A DNA stretch of 64,000 nt from Motilimonas sp. E26 (GTDB lineage Bacteria > Pseudomonadota > Gammaproteobacteria > Enterobacterales > CBDFNC01): positions 124,001-188,000 of the forward strand of contig NZ_JAIBHJ010000006.1 in assembly GCF_021278025.1 (NCBI RefSeq). The letters run 5' to 3'. Shown here piece by piece: positions 1-10,666 of the stretch (within the stretch, counting starts at the first letter, position 1; each line of letters begins with the position of its first letter). The notes under the pieces were generated by a model, which saw only the letters and a program-made list of their open reading frames with translations, searched no databases and had not been told where the DNA came from. The position numbers were made by a program, and so were the translations under genes.

Positions 1-411
1 GTTTGCATGTTTTACTCCATAATTAATAGTGCGCTTTCGGCCTTCTATACCTATTTCACCAAGTTCTTGGATCAATAAATAGTAATATATTACTTTGATA
101 AGCTTTGCAGGCAAGGATTCGTGTTAGAAAACGTATCTGTAATTTGTTGTACTGTGGTATCTTTTATTGCTGTTTTCTAGTTTATTGCAAGAGTGTGACG
201 GGCTAGCTCTATTGGCAGAGCGAGTTTAGTGATACTTTGACAAAAATACCAACTATGTCACTGAGTAAATTGCTTTATGTTACGGGGTCGTTTAATTAGT
301 GCGCTAAAATCCAGTTTGTTTGGCCTTTTCACTTGGTGATTCATATCTGATGCTTGTTTTTAGCCAGTTGGAAAAGTACCATATTTCGCTCGATTATAAG
401 GAGATGTCTAA
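1..411. other. intergenic region upstream of dapA
   Basis: No convincing gene is visible on either strand. The stretch is AT-rich and ends with a good ribosome binding site (AAGGAG) a few bases before the dapA ATG. A TTGACA hexamer lies near 237, but I see no well-spaced -10 box behind it, so I do not call a promoter. Confidence 0.5.
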
Positions 412-1293
412 ATGCTAACGGGTAGTATTGTTGCTTTAATCACACCGATGGATGATGCCGGTGAAATTGATTTTCTAGCACTTAAAAGTTTAGTGGATTA
501 CCACGTTGAAGCAGGTACTGCGGCAATTGTTTCCGTAGGCACAACAGGTGAGTCGGCAACACTTAATGTTGATGATCACGTAAAAGTGGTAATGAAGACA
601 TTAGAATTCTCCGCTGGCCGTATCCCTGTGATTGCTGGCAATGGCGCTAACTCAACTTCTGAGGCTATTGCGCTAAGTAAATTGTTCCAAAGCAGCGGTG
701 TTGCAGCAGGCTTGAGTGTGACTCCTTATTACAATAAACCGACACAAGAAGGGTTATTTCTGCATTATAAAGCCATTGCGGAATCTTCAACCTTACCGCA
801 AATTTTATACAATGTACCCGGTCGTACCGCGGTAGATATGAAGCCAGAAACCGTCGCGCGTTTAGCCAAGTTAGATAATATTATCGGCATCAAAGAAGCG
901 ACTGGCGATCTACAACGCTTAGCAGATATTAAAGCGTTAGTGAGTGATGACTTTGCACTGTACAGCGGTGACGACGCCACTGGACTTGATTTTATGCTGC
1001 AAGGGGGCCATGGCGTTATTTCTGTTACGACTAACGTGGCTGCTGCGCAAATGGCTAAAATGTGTCAACACGCACAAGCGGGTGAGACTGAAGCGGCTAA
1101 GGCGATAGATCAACGTTTAATGCCAGTACATGATAAATTATTTGTTGAAGCTAACCCGATCCCAGTAAAATGGGCTTGCTACCGTTTGGGGCTGATCCCA
1201 AATAATACATTACGGTTACCTTTAACCACTCTTTCTTCACCGTTGCAACCGGAAGTGGAAGCAGCGTTAAAACAAGCAAGTCTCATCGATTAA
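412..1293 (+). CDS. dapA: 4-hydroxy-tetrahydrodipicolinate synthase
   Basis: DapA condenses pyruvate with aspartate semialdehyde, the first committed step of lysine and diaminopimelate synthesis, in the cytoplasm. The 293-residue protein has the expected length and TIM-barrel motifs: GTTGES near 43-48, YYNKP at 106-110, the catalytic Tyr133 in YNVPGRT, and the Schiff-base Lys161 in GIKEATGD. The start is supported by AAGGAG seven bases upstream. The stop lies 12 bases before bamC, so the two genes are probably co-transcribed, an order common in gammaproteobacteria. Identification is secure. Confidence 0.97.
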   Translation: MLTGSIVALITPMDDAGEIDFLALKSLVDYHVEAGTAAIVSVGTTGESATLNVDDHVKVVMKTLEFSAGRIPVIAGNGANSTSEAIALSKLFQSSGVAAGLSVTPYYNKPTQEGLFLHYKAIAESSTLPQILYNVPGRTAVDMKPETVARLAKLDNIIGIKEATGDLQRLADIKALVSDDFALYSGDDATGLDFMLQGGHGVISVTTNVAAAQMAKMCQHAQAGETEAAKAIDQRLMPVHDKLFVEANPIPVKWACYRLGLIPNNTLRLPLTTLSSPLQPEVEAALKQASLID

Positions 1294-1305
1294 GGCGGTT
1301 ATTGC

Positions 1306-2403
1306 GTGCTAAAAAAACAAGGTATTTTCATTGGCGGCCTGTTAATTACAGTATTGGCTGGTTGTAGTAGTTTTGAGTCACGAAAAAAAGCGACAGATAA
1401 TTTTGATTATTTGGATGCTTCTTTAGCTCAACCCATTTCAACTGCCGGTATAGGTGAGGTTGCCCTTGATACTACTTACAATGTGCCTGCGCTAGGTAAA
1501 GGAGCGCTACCCACTTATTTAGGTGAACAGGTCGATGTGCGTTCGCCTGCTCAAGTTCTGACTGTGCTAGAAGGGACGCGAACAGATGACACGGCAGAAA
1601 ATACAACGGTCATCTTTACCGCCAAAGACCGTGGGGTGGCTGCAAAAGATGATGTGTGGAGCTTGTTACTCAATTTCTTCGAGCAACATAATGTATCGGC
1701 TAAAAATCTAGATAAACTTAAAGGTGAATTAGTTTCAGATACATTTGTGTTTGAACAAGAGTTTGGCTCTTTTTTCAATACGACAGATTATCGTTCAGAA
1801 GAGCAGTACAAATTTACACTCAAAGAGCCTTCATCATCGCGCACGGCAAGCTTAGCTGTTGAGCTGTTGAGTTTTAAAGAGTCGGTTGATGGTGACGTGA
1901 ACACTAAACCATTACTTGATGCGGAAAAGAAGCGTTATGAAATCGGTATGATTAACCGCTTCTTGGTATTTGCATTAGCAGAAAACCAACGTAAAAATGC
2001 ATCATTGCAATCACAAGATAATCGAGTTCCGCTAGACTTAGGTTTTGATGACAATGGTTTACCCGCTTGGGTAACGAAGAAAAACTTCGATATTGTATGG
2101 GCAAAATTACCTTTGGCTTTAGCTGAACTTAATTTTGAATATGAATCCAGCAATAAAATCTTGGGCGCTTATGTCATGGGTTTTAAACAGCCTTCTAATG
2201 ATTATTGGCGCGAGAAGGGGTTACGTAGATTTGAGTTAACTAAAGGTTCATATACTTTCCAGCTTGGTCAGTCTAAGCAGGGGGAAACCGTGATCACTAT
2301 TTTTGCTGATGATAAGCAACCGTTGTCAGTACAGCAAATAAGTGAAATGTATTTAAGCATTGTCGATTTAATGCAAAAGCACATGCGAGTCGAAAACAAT
2401 TAA
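1306..2403 (+). CDS. bamC: outer membrane assembly lipoprotein BamC (NlpB)
   Basis: BamC is an accessory lipoprotein of the BAM complex that inserts beta-barrel proteins into the outer membrane. The 365-residue product starts with a lipoprotein signal ending in the lipobox L-A-G-C near residue 20, followed by Ser-Ser rather than Asp, consistent with outer-membrane sorting. The remaining two-domain, mixed alpha/beta body has no catalytic motif, as expected. The start is GTG; the AAGG ribosome binding site overlaps the dapA stop codon, pointing to coupling. Similarity is recognised by lipobox, length and position after dapA rather than by a strong motif. Confidence 0.88.
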   Translation: MLKKQGIFIGGLLITVLAGCSSFESRKKATDNFDYLDASLAQPISTAGIGEVALDTTYNVPALGKGALPTYLGEQVDVRSPAQVLTVLEGTRTDDTAENTTVIFTAKDRGVAAKDDVWSLLLNFFEQHNVSAKNLDKLKGELVSDTFVFEQEFGSFFNTTDYRSEEQYKFTLKEPSSSRTASLAVELLSFKESVDGDVNTKPLLDAEKKRYEIGMINRFLVFALAENQRKNASLQSQDNRVPLDLGFDDNGLPAWVTKKNFDIVWAKLPLALAELNFEYESSNKILGAYVMGFKQPSNDYWREKGLRRFELTKGSYTFQLGQSKQGETVITIFADDKQPLSVQQISEMYLSIVDLMQKHMRVENN

Positions 2404-2410
2404 CCAACAG

Positions 2411-2436
2411 GGCGCGATAATATCGCGCCTTTTTTA
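2411..2436 (+). terminator. Rho-independent terminator after bamC
   Basis: An 8-bp GC-rich stem (GGCGCGAT / ATCGCGCC) with a 3-base loop is followed by six T residues, eight bases after the bamC stop. Confidence 0.9.
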
Positions 2437-2489
2437 ATTAACAATACTAGCTGTATTTCAGTTATTGCTATTTAAGAAGGCATACAAAC

Positions 2490-3596
2490 ATGAGTCTTGC
2501 TGACAAGGTATTGGCAGTCAATAATGATCTTCCAATCCGTACCGATAAACCCGTTCATAGTGGTAAAGTTCGTTCGGTTTACTGGTTAACCGAAGCTGAC
2601 AGTCGCCGTTTAATTGCGGAAAAAAATTACGACGTGGCGCCCGATACACCATTGGCTATCATGGTTATTAGTGATCGAATTTCAGCTTTTGACTGCATTT
2701 GGCACGGAGAAGGTGGCATGAATGGTGTGCCGGGTAAAGGCGCAGCGTTGAATGCGATTTCAAATAATTGGTTTCGTTTATTCAAAGAGCAAGGCTTAGC
2801 AGACAGCCATATTCTAGATATACCTCACCCGTTTGTATGGATAGTACAAAAAGCACGTCCTGTGATGATAGAGGCGATTTGTCGCCAGTATATTACCGGC
2901 TCGATGTGGCGCGCTTATGAAAAGGGTGAGCGTGAGTTTTGTGGCATTGAGCTACCAGATGGTTTAACTAAAGACCAAAAGCTACCTGAACTGCTGATCA
3001 CGCCATCAACTAAGGGCATTTTGCGTGGTATTCCGGGCGTTCCAGAAGCTGATGATGTAAATGTGACGCGCAAGAACATAGAAGACAACTTCGCAGCGTT
3101 TAATTTTACCAAGGCTGAAGACATTAACCTTTATGAAAAGTTGCTCAAAGAAGGCTTTAATGTCATTAGTGAAGCGCTAGAAAATATCGGTCAGATGTTT
3201 GTTGATACCAAGTTTGAATTTGGCTACGTCACAGATAAAAATGGCCAAGAAAAACTGATATACATGGATGAAGTTGGTACGCCGGATTCATCGCGCATTT
3301 GGGATGCCGCTGAGTTTGCCAATGGCAACGTGGTCGAAAACTCAAAAGAGCAATTCCGTCAATTACTGCTCAATCATTTCCCCGATCCGGACATCTTGCT
3401 AAATAAAGATCGCATGCCAGAGCGTGAAGCGCTAGCGCGTGATAATGCCTTACCAGAGTCAGTTTTGATGAAGGTATCAGAAATCTACTTAGGTGTGGCA
3501 GAAAAAATCACTGGTGAGAAGATTACCTTATCGGATAATCCAAAAGCCGAAATTATTGAGATCCTACGTGAGCAGTATCAGCTAATCGCTGATTAA
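2490..3596 (+). CDS. purC: phosphoribosylaminoimidazole-succinocarboxamide synthase
   Basis: PurC (SAICAR synthetase) joins aspartate to CAIR in purine synthesis. The sequence has the family landmarks: GKVRSVY at the start of the ATP-grasp-like fold, ISDRISAFD near 60, the [12 protein letters not shown] region near 130, and [13 protein letters not shown] near 257. At 368 residues it belongs to the long PurC type, not the ~237-residue E. coli form, with extra C-terminal sequence. AAGAAGG precedes the ATG. It stands alone between two terminators. Confidence 0.95.
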   Translation: MSLADKVLAVNNDLPIRTDKPVHSGKVRSVYWLTEADSRRLIAEKNYDVAPDTPLAIMVISDRISAFDCIWHGEGGMNGVPGKGAALNAISNNWFRLFKEQGLADSHILDIPHPFVWIVQKARPVMIEAICRQYITGSMWRAYEKGEREFCGIELPDGLTKDQKLPELLITPSTKGILRGIPGVPEADDVNVTRKNIEDNFAAFNFTKAEDINLYEKLLKEGFNVISEALENIGQMFVDTKFEFGYVTDKNGQEKLIYMDEVGTPDSSRIWDAAEFANGNVVENSKEQFRQLLLNHFPDPDILLNKDRMPEREALARDNALPESVLMKVSEIYLGVAEKITGEKITLSDNPKAEIIEILREQYQLIAD

Positions 3597-3621
3597 ATAG
3601 CGCGTCGAGAAATATCTTTAT

Positions 3622-3650
3622 AAAAAGCCAAACTGATGTTTGGCTTTTTT
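3622..3650 (+). terminator. Rho-independent terminator after purC
   Basis: The stem AAAGCCAAAC / GTTTGGCTTT with loop TGAT is followed by a T run. It sits between convergent genes and may serve both strands. Confidence 0.9.
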
Positions 3651-3665
3651 GTTCAGGTATAGGTG

Positions 3666-4169
3666 TTAGTGACTTTTTGCTTTTTCAACAATGTAATCGG
3701 TGAGGGCGAACAATACGCCCGAGATCACAAAGGTTAAGTGCACCATAATTTTCCAAAATATCTGCGCTTCGGTTAAGGCTTCTGCGTGAATAAAGAGCTT
3801 TAGCAGTTCGACAGCAGAAATCGCTACGATAGCGCCAATCAATTTCTGTTTTAAGCCCGAAAAACCTACTTTTCCCATCCAAGATGGTCTGTCTTCATGA
3901 TCATCAATATCAAGCTTAGACACAAAATTTTCATAACCACTAAAGATGATTATCAGTAGCAATCCCGCTAATAGGGCGGTATCTACAAGGGTTAAAATAT
4001 TAATAATGGTTTCTTCAGAGCTGGCAGTAAAAGCCGTTAGCACCATTAGGTATAAGGATTTAGTAAACTTAATTAACAGTATAATAATGGCCACAAACAG
4101 CCCGATAAAAAAGGGCGCTAACAGCCAGCGGCCTTGAAATATGACGGCTTCAATCTTTTTTTCCAACAC
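3666..4169 (-). CDS. yqhA: YqhA/UPF0114 family inner membrane protein
   Basis: This is a small integral membrane protein of unknown function. Family landmarks are RWLLAP near the N-terminus, the FSGYENFVS block in the middle (followed by LDIDDHE), and the VHLTFVISG segment near the C-terminus. About four hydrophobic segments are visible. I place the start at the GTG of VLEKKIEAV because AGGAAGA lies just upstream; a TTG five codons earlier is the alternative. It is oriented with the DUF2897 gene but about 75 bases away, and convergent with purC. Confidence 0.85.
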   Translation of the reverse strand: MLEKKIEAVIFQGRWLLAPFFIGLFVAIIILLIKFTKSLYLMVLTAFTASSEETIINILTLVDTALLAGLLLIIIFSGYENFVSKLDIDDHEDRPSWMGKVGFSGLKQKLIGAIVAISAVELLKLFIHAEALTEAQIFWKIMVHLTFVISGVLFALTDYIVEKAKSH

Positions 4170-4245
4170 AAGTCTTCCTAACAATTTGTTAAAAGGTAAA
4201 AAATAGAGGGATCTGGTATCTAAAGTTCATTCTATCCCGAGTTGT

Positions 4246-4383
4246 TTAGTTGTCATCTGTTTTATCGTTGTTTTTGTCTTTAGCTTTAAAATCCATCTTT
4301 GCAGTGTGTTTAAGTAACATAATATTACTGGCAATGATGCCAAGTACTAAAGCGATGATGATGACAATCCAAATTGTACTCAT
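4246..4383 (-). CDS. DUF2897-type small single-span membrane protein
   Basis: The 45-residue product has one N-terminal transmembrane helix (IWIVIIIALVLGIIASNIM) followed by a short, charged cytoplasmic tail rich in Lys and Asp. It fits the DUF2897 family, whose function is unknown. Its ATG overlaps the TAA of the upstream M15 peptidase gene (TAATG), so translation is probably coupled to that gene. The family assignment is from memory of its size and pattern. Confidence 0.7.
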   Translation of the reverse strand: MSTIWIVIIIALVLGIIASNIMLLKHTAKMDFKAKDKNNDKTDDN

Positions 4384-5072
4384 TATGGTGTGCTGATCTG
4401 AGTGATAAAACGCTGCCATATCGTGGGTAACATTATCCGCAGTGTTGATTTACCCAAAACACTCGACTGAGCTAATACGCTATCTAGCATATCAATGGTA
4501 AACATCTGTTGGTAGCGCGCAGCGACAGGGTGATAGCTTAAATGCCAGGGCTCAATAGCGACGCCGCCTAGCTGCTTTTGATAGGGTAAATAAAAGCCAA
4601 ATTTGGCCATGTTTTTCTCAAGCCATAATGCAAGAGGATGCTGACATCCACCTAGTTGATATTCACTGGGAACAAGTTGCAACTGATAGTTATCAGGCAG
4701 CAATGCAGGGCTGTATACATCGATATCGGTGCCCCAATGGTGTCGGCTGGCGCCGGGCAAGGCTGACCAATGTAAAATGGCCAAAATTTTATCTCGTGGG
4801 GTCAATAAAGCTGTATCAAGGGGACGAGAGAGGTGATCCAGTACAGGTCTTTCCCCACTCATTTTCCCATCCCAAATAAGCTGTTGCCGAGAAAAACCAC
4901 GAAAGCTACTGGCTATATCCAGTTCGATGCCATCATTTTTTGCCGCTTGTTGCATTGATAGAAAAGCGGCAAGGGCGTTGGCCTCTAACCAGTGATAAGG
5001 CCCATAAGGCGCCAAATGATCACTCACTTGGCCAGTTAATTTAAGGGCTATATCACGCTTAGACAGTTTCAC
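4383..5072 (-). CDS. M15-family D-alanyl-D-alanine carboxypeptidase-like protein
   Basis: The 229-residue protein carries the LAS/M15 zinc peptidase signature: SSFRGF near residue 56, SRHHWGTDIDV (His and Asp zinc ligands of the SxHxxGxAxD motif) near 110, and EPWHLSY (catalytic Glu and third ligand His) near 174. It likely trims D-Ala from peptidoglycan peptides. No clear signal peptide is seen, which is odd for an enzyme expected to act on the wall. It starts with GTG two bases after the dapE stop and overlaps the small gene downstream, so yffB-dapE-M15-DUF2897 looks like one operon. Confidence 0.82.
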   Translation of the reverse strand: MKLSKRDIALKLTGQVSDHLAPYGPYHWLEANALAAFLSMQQAAKNDGIELDIASSFRGFSRQQLIWDGKMSGERPVLDHLSRPLDTALLTPRDKILAILHWSALPGASRHHWGTDIDVYSPALLPDNYQLQLVPSEYQLGGCQHPLALWLEKNMAKFGFYLPYQKQLGGVAIEPWHLSYHPVAARYQQMFTIDMLDSVLAQSSVLGKSTLRIMLPTIWQRFITQISTP

Positions 5073-5074
5073 GG

Positions 5075-6220
5075 CTATACCGGATCACGGCTAAGTAATT
5101 TAGTGAGGGTAAGGCGGTACATATCAACCAGCTTCTCTAAATCGGCAATTTTAACGCATTCATTCACTTTATGAATGGTAGCATTAATTGGGCCTAGTTC
5201 TACCAGTTGTGCTCCGGTTGGCGCAATAAAACGCCCGTCTGAGGTGCCGCCAGAGGTAGAAAGCTCAGTATCAAACTTAGTTACCTCTTTGATTGCCGCT
5301 TTAACGGCATCAATCAGCTCACCTTCACCTGTAATAAATGGTACGCCGTTGTAGGTCCAATTAAGCTCATAGTCTAGGCCTTGCGAGTCTAATACATTAT
5401 GTGTGCGCGCCACCAAGTCAGCAGCCGTGCATTCCGTAGAGTAACGGAAATTAAACTGCGCCGTTAATGCGCCTGGTACGATGTTGGATGCGCCCGTACC
5501 TGATTGAATATTAGATATTTGGAAACTGGTTGGCGGGAAAAACTCATTACCGTTGTCCCACACTTTTTGCGATAATTCGGCAATCACTGGGCCTGCTTTA
5601 TGGATTGGGTTATCCACTAAGTGCGGGTAGGCGATATGACCTTGAATCCCCTTAATGACTAAATCACCGGTCAGTGAGCCACGGCGGCCATTTTTTACAA
5701 TATCACCAACCTCACGGGTACTGGATGGCTCACCCACAATACAATAATCAATTTTTTCATTGCGTGCTTCTAGCACCTCAACCACTTTGACTGTGCCATT
5801 AATAAATGGGCCTTCTTCGTCACTGGTAATTAAAAAAGCAATGGAGCCTTGATGATCATTATGTTGCTCAACAAATTGTTTTACCGCCACCATAAAGGCA
5901 GCAATTGAGCCCTTCATGTCAGCCGCGCCACGGCCATGTAGGAAGCCGTCGATAACTGTTGGCTCAAATGGTGGTGTATGCCAGTCTGCAAGTGGCCCGG
6001 TGGGGACGACGTCAGTATGGCCGGCAAAGCAAAAAAGTGGCTTAGCGGTGCCACGTCGTGCCCATAAGTTAGTGGTATCATCGAAGACCATGGTTTCACA
6101 TTCAAAACCAAGTGCTTCAAGATACTCGATCATCATTTGTTGGCATCCCGCATCTTCTGGGGTAACAGATTCTCGGCTAATTAAATCTTTTGCTAAGCTA
6201 AGTACGGCACTGTCTGGCAT
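5075..6220 (-). CDS. dapE: succinyl-diaminopimelate desuccinylase
   Basis: DapE is the dinuclear zinc amidohydrolase that frees LL-diaminopimelate in lysine and peptidoglycan synthesis. Motifs are [11 protein letters not shown] (His ligand), GRGAADMKG (bridging Asp), SDEEGP (catalytic Glu), VGEPSS and ATIHKVNE near the end (His ligand). From the ATG giving MPDSAV the protein has 381 residues, the usual length, and AAAGGAA lies correctly upstream of it. A second ATG six codons earlier lacks that support. It follows yffB closely, as in E. coli. Confidence 0.96.
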   Translation of the reverse strand: MPDSAVLSLAKDLISRESVTPEDAGCQQMMIEYLEALGFECETMVFDDTTNLWARRGTAKPLFCFAGHTDVVPTGPLADWHTPPFEPTVIDGFLHGRGAADMKGSIAAFMVAVKQFVEQHNDHQGSIAFLITSDEEGPFINGTVKVVEVLEARNEKIDYCIVGEPSSTREVGDIVKNGRRGSLTGDLVIKGIQGHIAYPHLVDNPIHKAGPVIAELSQKVWDNGNEFFPPTSFQISNIQSGTGASNIVPGALTAQFNFRYSTECTAADLVARTHNVLDSQGLDYELNWTYNGVPFITGEGELIDAVKAAIKEVTKFDTELSTSGGTSDGRFIAPTGAQLVELGPINATIHKVNECVKIADLEKLVDMYRLTLTKLLSRDPV

Positions 6221-6253
6221 AATAATTCCTTTATTCATTCAATTTTTGCGAGA

Positions 6254-6598
6254 TTAAGCAAAGATTTCAGCGTATTGATCGGCTTTAAAGCCTAAGTAAT
6301 ATTGGCCATTATGGATCAGTAGCGGACGCTTGATCATGGCCGGATGTTCGACTAACAGGGCTAATGCGGTTTCGGCGGATAAATTCGCTTTGACCTCATC
6401 GCTCAATTGTCGATAGGTTGTGCCGCGCTTATTAACCACCTCTTGCCATGGCAAGTGAGCAAAAAAGTCCGCGATCATTTTCTCGTTAATCCCTTCAACA
6501 CGATAGTCATGAAACTCAAATGCAATGTCATTTTTAGTAAGCCAAGCTTTGGCTTTTTTGATGGTGTCACAGTTTTTTATGCCATATACAAGGGTCAT
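6254..6598 (-). CDS. yffB: ArsC/Spx-family thioredoxin-fold protein YffB
   Basis: The 114-residue ArsC-like protein has one N-terminal cysteine (Cys10 in KNCDT) and the family's KRPLL block near 90. YffB-type proteins sit next to dapE in many gammaproteobacteria; their substrate is not firmly established, and arsenate reductase activity should not be assumed. AAGAGG precedes the ATG. It is the first gene of the dapE operon. Confidence 0.88.
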   Translation of the reverse strand: MTLVYGIKNCDTIKKAKAWLTKNDIAFEFHDYRVEGINEKMIADFFAHLPWQEVVNKRGTTYRQLSDEVKANLSAETALALLVEHPAMIKRPLLIHNGQYYLGFKADQYAEIFA

Positions 6599-6834
6599 AT
6601 TGGCCTCTTACTACAATAAATTGATAGCATCATAACACGCTCTTTTATTATCATAAATTAGCAGTGAGGGTTTCTTCTTGTAATCAAGCAAAGTGGTCGA
6701 AAAAATACTGATGATCAATTTTCTTTTACGAAAAACCTGCAGTGCTAATTTGGAGGCATTAAGCCAATTAGGATTATTGCTATACTGTCACTATCGTTGC
6801 AATGGGCGTTATTTTACATGGTAGATCAAGCAAT

Positions 6835-7611
6835 ATGACGCTGAGACATTTTCGCATAAGCATATTTTTAGCGAGTCTTCTTTTTTGCTGTAGCGTAAGG
6901 TCTGAATGTGACCGAGAATATACGATTGGTTATGAGAAATATGGTGACTTTTTGCTTGTTGATGATGCTGACCAGATTATAGGTGGCATCGATTATGACA
7001 TCGTGAGCAGTATTTTTAATCGTTTAGGCTGTAAGTTAGTATGGATCTCAATGCCATGGAAACGCAATCTTGTTGCAATCAAAACGGGCAAAATCGACAT
7101 GGCGTCGGGCGCGAATGCAACACCAGAGAGGGCTGTTTGGGCAAATTTCTCCATTCCTTACCGACAAAACTTCCATGGGTTGTTTGTGCAAAAAGCAAAT
7201 AAGAAGATATTGCTCATTGATAACTTAAGCGACATAGTGGGAACCAGCTTGAGACTTAATTACCAACGTGGTGCTTTTTTAGGTCCACCATTTGAGGACT
7301 TGATGGAGCGACCTGAATTTAAGCAGCGGGTTAGCACTGTTACTGACGAAGAGCAGCAGATAGGCATGGTGGCCATTGGTCGAGTGGACGGTACATTTCT
7401 TAATATATCGGTTGGCAATGCTCTATTGAGAAAGAAGAAGTTAACTCATCAAATTATGGCTCACCCTAGTATCAAGCTTGGCGTTAAAGACTATGTATTT
7501 CTTTTTAGTAAAATGACGGTGGAAAAAGAGTTTATCGAAAGGTTTAACTTAGAGTTAGCAGCGTTAAAGCAGGATGGAACATTAAAGAAAATTGTTGAAC
7601 AATATCAATAA
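6835..7611 (+). CDS. periplasmic solute-binding protein (SBP_bac_3 type)
   Basis: From the second ATG the protein has 258 residues and starts with a typical signal peptide (MTLRHF then a hydrophobic run ending near CCSVRS). The mature part has the type 2 periplasmic-binding fold: YTIGYE, a GGIDYDIVSSIF stretch and a GKIDMASG segment. Such proteins bind polar amino acids or similar solutes. No permease or ATPase gene is adjacent, so it may be an orphan binding protein or sensor component. The earlier ATG at 6802 would add 11 residues ahead of the signal; neither start has a strong ribosome binding site. Confidence 0.75.
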   Translation: MTLRHFRISIFLASLLFCCSVRSECDREYTIGYEKYGDFLLVDDADQIIGGIDYDIVSSIFNRLGCKLVWISMPWKRNLVAIKTGKIDMASGANATPERAVWANFSIPYRQNFHGLFVQKANKKILLIDNLSDIVGTSLRLNYQRGAFLGPPFEDLMERPEFKQRVSTVTDEEQQIGMVAIGRVDGTFLNISVGNALLRKKKLTHQIMAHPSIKLGVKDYVFLFSKMTVEKEFIERFNLELAALKQDGTLKKIVEQYQ

Positions 7612-7663
7612 AAATACCGGACAAACCGAGAGCGTATTCCTTAGTCGTCATATTTAATGGCAC

Positions 7664-7690
7664 AAAAAAGCCCAGCTCAGCTGGGCTTTA
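7664..7690. terminator. bidirectional terminator between the binding protein and crr
   Basis: An 11-bp stem (AAAGCCCAGCT / AGCTGGGCTTT) has a one-base centre and A/T tracts on both sides. It lies between two convergent genes. Confidence 0.88.
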
Positions 7691-7718
7691 TCAATTAAAT
7701 TAGAACCTGGCAGTCTTT

Positions 7719-8228
7719 TTATTTAGTAATGCGTAATATCACTGAATCAGACAAGGTTACTGTTCCTGCAAGCTTGTGCAGATCTTTAATTTCATCCATG
7801 TTTGAAATAACAACAGGAGTCAATGTCGATTTTGCCTTTGATTCTAGTAGCGCAAGATCAAATTCAATGATGGGATCGCCTTTTTTCACGGATTGCCCTT
7901 CTTGCGCGATACGCGTGAAGCCTTCACCTTTTAGCTCAACTGTGTCGATACCAAAGTGAACAAACAGCTCTAAACCAGTATCAGATTCAATAGAGAATGC
8001 ATGGTTAGTTTCAAAGATTTTACCAATTGTACCATCACAAGGAGCAACCATTTTGTCACCCGTTGGTTTGATAGCGATACCGTCACCTACAATTTTTTCA
8101 GCAAAAACAACGTCAGGTACATCTTCAATTGGTACAATCTCACCAGATAATGGGGCAAAAATTTCAATGCCACCTGTTTCAGGTGTTGGATCTGAAACCA
8201 TTTTTTTTAGTTTATCGAAAAAACCCAT
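7719..8228 (-). CDS. crr: glucose-specific PTS enzyme IIA
   Basis: EIIA-Glc receives phosphate from HPr and passes it to sugar permeases; in enteric bacteria it also regulates adenylate cyclase. The 169-residue protein matches E. coli length. The histidines of the active pair are His76 (ETNHAFSI) and His91 ([10 protein letters not shown]), the latter being the phosphorylated one. It is the last gene of ptsH-ptsI-crr, 35 bases after ptsI. Confidence 0.97.
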   Translation of the reverse strand: MGFFDKLKKMVSDPTPETGGIEIFAPLSGEIVPIEDVPDVVFAEKIVGDGIAIKPTGDKMVAPCDGTIGKIFETNHAFSIESDTGLELFVHFGIDTVELKGEGFTRIAQEGQSVKKGDPIIEFDLALLESKAKSTLTPVVISNMDEIKDLHKLAGTVTLSDSVILRITK

Positions 8229-8263
8229 TTTATTGCTCCTAAATTTAATCTATGCAGCGTTAC

Positions 8264-9985
8264 TTAACACACAGCTTGTTGTTTAATAAAGTCATCAACT
8301 AACGCTTCAATTTCAGCAGCTGTGGCAACAGATAATGCTTTGTCAGCCAATTCTTTTGCTGTCTTGTAGTTGGTATTACGGATTAGCTTTTTCACCGTTG
8401 GAATAGATATTGAGCTCATTGAAAATTCATCTAAACCCATGCCTAATAGCAGTAAAGTCGCACGGTCATCACCGGCCAGTTCACCACACATTCCAGTCCA
8501 TTTACCAGCCTCGTGAGAAGCATCAATCACACGTTTAATCAACGTTAATACTGATGGTGTTAATGGATTGTATAGTTTAGAAATTAGTTCATTACCACGG
8601 TCTACCGCAAGTGTATATTGTGTTAAATCGTTTGTGCCTATACTAAAGAAGTCAACTTCTTTGATTAAATGATGTGCAATTGCTGCCGCTGCAGGTGTTT
8701 CAATCATCACACCAATTTCGACATTTTCATCAAAGGCTAAATTTTCTTCGCGAAGTTCAGCTTTCAATGTGTTTAAAATGTCTTTTAGCGCACGAATTTC
8801 TTCAACAGCAATGATCATTGGGAACATGATACGTACTTTACCAAATGCAGATGCACGCAGTAGGGCACGTAATTGAGGGTTCATGATCTCTGGGCGATCG
8901 AAACAAATGCGGATTGCACGCCAGCCCAAAAATGGGTTCATTTCTTCTGGCAAGTCCATGTAAGGTAAATCTTTATCACCACCAATATCCATAGTACGGA
9001 TAATGACTGGCTGATTTGGCATCGCTTCAACAACGGCTTTGTAAGCAACAAATTGCTCTTCTTCCGTTGGCAGTTGGTCTCGATCCATAAACAAGAACTC
9101 AGTTCTGTATAGACCGATGCCTTCTGCGCCGTTACGCTCCGCGCCATCACAGTCTTTTACTGTGCCAACATTGGCACAGACTTCAACTTGGTGACCATCT
9201 AAGGTGATCGCGGGTAAGTCCTTTAACTTAGCTAATTCAGCTTTTTCTGCAAGGAATTTAGCTTGAATGGCTTTAAAGCGCGCTAGGTCTGCATCAGAAG
9301 GGTTAATGATAACTTGATTGTTTAACGCGTCTAGCACAACGGTGTCACCGTTTTTGACACGCTTAGTGATGTCGTTGGTACCGACAATTGCAGGAAGTTC
9401 TAAAGAACGCGCCATGATTGACGTATGAGAAGTGCGTCCACCAATGTCGGTAATGAAACCAAGCACTTTATCTAAGTTAATTTGTGCGGTTTCTGAAGGC
9501 GTTAAGTCATTAGCAATAAGAATAACTTCATCTTGGATTGTGCTTAGAGACACAATATCAATGCCAAGTGCATTTTTCAGCAAACGATTACCTATGTCGC
9601 GGAAATCCGTTGCTCGTTCACGTAAATAGGGGTCATCCAACTCTTGCAGCATGGTTGCGTTTTGTTCGATTACAAATTGAATGGCTGCGCCAGCTGAACT
9701 CTTATTATCCTTTAAGTAGGTTATGATATCCTGTTCTAACTCTTCATCTTCAAGCAGCATAATATGCCCTTCGAAGATTGCTTCTTTTTCTTCACCAAAT
9801 GTTTCAAGTGCTTTTTGCTTGATTAACTCAAGTTGGGCAGATGCTTTGTCTCGTGCTTCTAAGAAGCATTTTATTTCTGTTTCACTATCTTCAACACGGT
9901 TGGTGTTGATGACAATTTCGTCTTCTTGGAGCAATAGCGCTTTACCAAACGCTATGCCAGGTGATGCTTGAATACCTGATATCAT
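8264..9985 (-). CDS. ptsI: PTS phosphoenolpyruvate-protein phosphotransferase (enzyme I)
   Basis: Enzyme I takes phosphate from PEP onto a histidine and passes it to HPr. The 573-residue protein has the phospho-histidine motif [12 protein letters not shown] near 185-196 and the PEP-binding barrel with the active-site Cys in GMCGELAGD near 502. The N-terminal HPr-binding helical region and the C-terminal barrel are both complete. It lies between ptsH and crr. Confidence 0.97.
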   Translation of the reverse strand: MISGIQASPGIAFGKALLLQEDEIVINTNRVEDSETEIKCFLEARDKASAQLELIKQKALETFGEEKEAIFEGHIMLLEDEELEQDIITYLKDNKSSAGAAIQFVIEQNATMLQELDDPYLRERATDFRDIGNRLLKNALGIDIVSLSTIQDEVILIANDLTPSETAQINLDKVLGFITDIGGRTSHTSIMARSLELPAIVGTNDITKRVKNGDTVVLDALNNQVIINPSDADLARFKAIQAKFLAEKAELAKLKDLPAITLDGHQVEVCANVGTVKDCDGAERNGAEGIGLYRTEFLFMDRDQLPTEEEQFVAYKAVVEAMPNQPVIIRTMDIGGDKDLPYMDLPEEMNPFLGWRAIRICFDRPEIMNPQLRALLRASAFGKVRIMFPMIIAVEEIRALKDILNTLKAELREENLAFDENVEIGVMIETPAAAAIAHHLIKEVDFFSIGTNDLTQYTLAVDRGNELISKLYNPLTPSVLTLIKRVIDASHEAGKWTGMCGELAGDDRATLLLLGMGLDEFSMSSISIPTVKKLIRNTNYKTAKELADKALSVATAAEIEALVDDFIKQQAVC

Positions 9986-10029
9986 AACCTATCCTTTAAC
10001 TGCAAAAAATGTCGGGTGATGGAGTGTGC

Positions 10030-10287
10030 TTATTCAAGTTCCGCCATTAACGCAACTAAAGTATCAACCGCTTTTTGCTCATCAGCACCTTCAGCTTTGA
10101 TTACAACGCTGGTGCCTTTGGTTAGGCCAAGAGTTTGTAGCTTGAACAGGCTTTTTGCACTTGCAGATTTACCGCCTACTTCAACAGTGATGTCAGATGA
10201 AAATGATTTTGCTTCTTTAACAAATTGAGCTGCTGGACGAGTGTGTAGGCCGTTTTCAGCAGTAATAGTTACAGTCTTGTTATACAT
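10030..10287 (-). CDS. ptsH: phosphocarrier protein HPr
   Basis: HPr shuttles phosphate from enzyme I to the EIIA domains. From the ATG of MYNKT the protein has 85 residues with phospho-His15 in GLHTRPAA and Ser46 in the conserved SAKSLF block. GGGGAAA precedes this ATG, so I prefer it over the in-frame start four codons upstream. It is the first gene of the pts operon. Confidence 0.97.
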   Translation of the reverse strand: MYNKTVTITAENGLHTRPAAQFVKEAKSFSSDITVEVGGKSASAKSLFKLQTLGLTKGTSVVIKAEGADEQKAVDTLVALMAELE

Positions 10288-10666
10288 GGTTTTCCCCATT
10301 TTTTAGTTTGAATGTTGCAGATATTTAAAAGAACATTGCACCTTTCTTTAAAATTCTGCTTTTTGGTTTTGTAATAAAGTAACGAAAAACGACGTAAAGA
10401 AGTTTAATCCACGTCAAGTTTTTTGCGACCTCTTGTGAAAATCCTATTTTAATTGATTAGCTGATGATGGCTCAGTTATGACTAATTGTCATCTAGGATT
10501 AACACATTATAAGAATACTTATTTTAGTAAGTAAAAAATCATCCTAAATTCGTGCTAGAAGATCAACGTTTTTCTAGTTATGTCACAAATTAATCTGACT
10601 TGCGAGTAACGATTTTCCTGTACTTTAATAAAGGTAAACTTATGTTTGTTGTTCTTTTTAAAAGGA
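10288..10666. other. pts operon control region
   Basis: About 380 bases hold no gene. On the minus strand a perfect TATAAT lies at 10511-10506 with a weak -35 (TTACTT) 17 bases upstream, a possible ptsH promoter that would give a leader of about 200 bases. Half-sites resembling CRP sites (TGTGA, GTCACA) occur, but no full palindrome is convincing. Confidence 0.35.
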
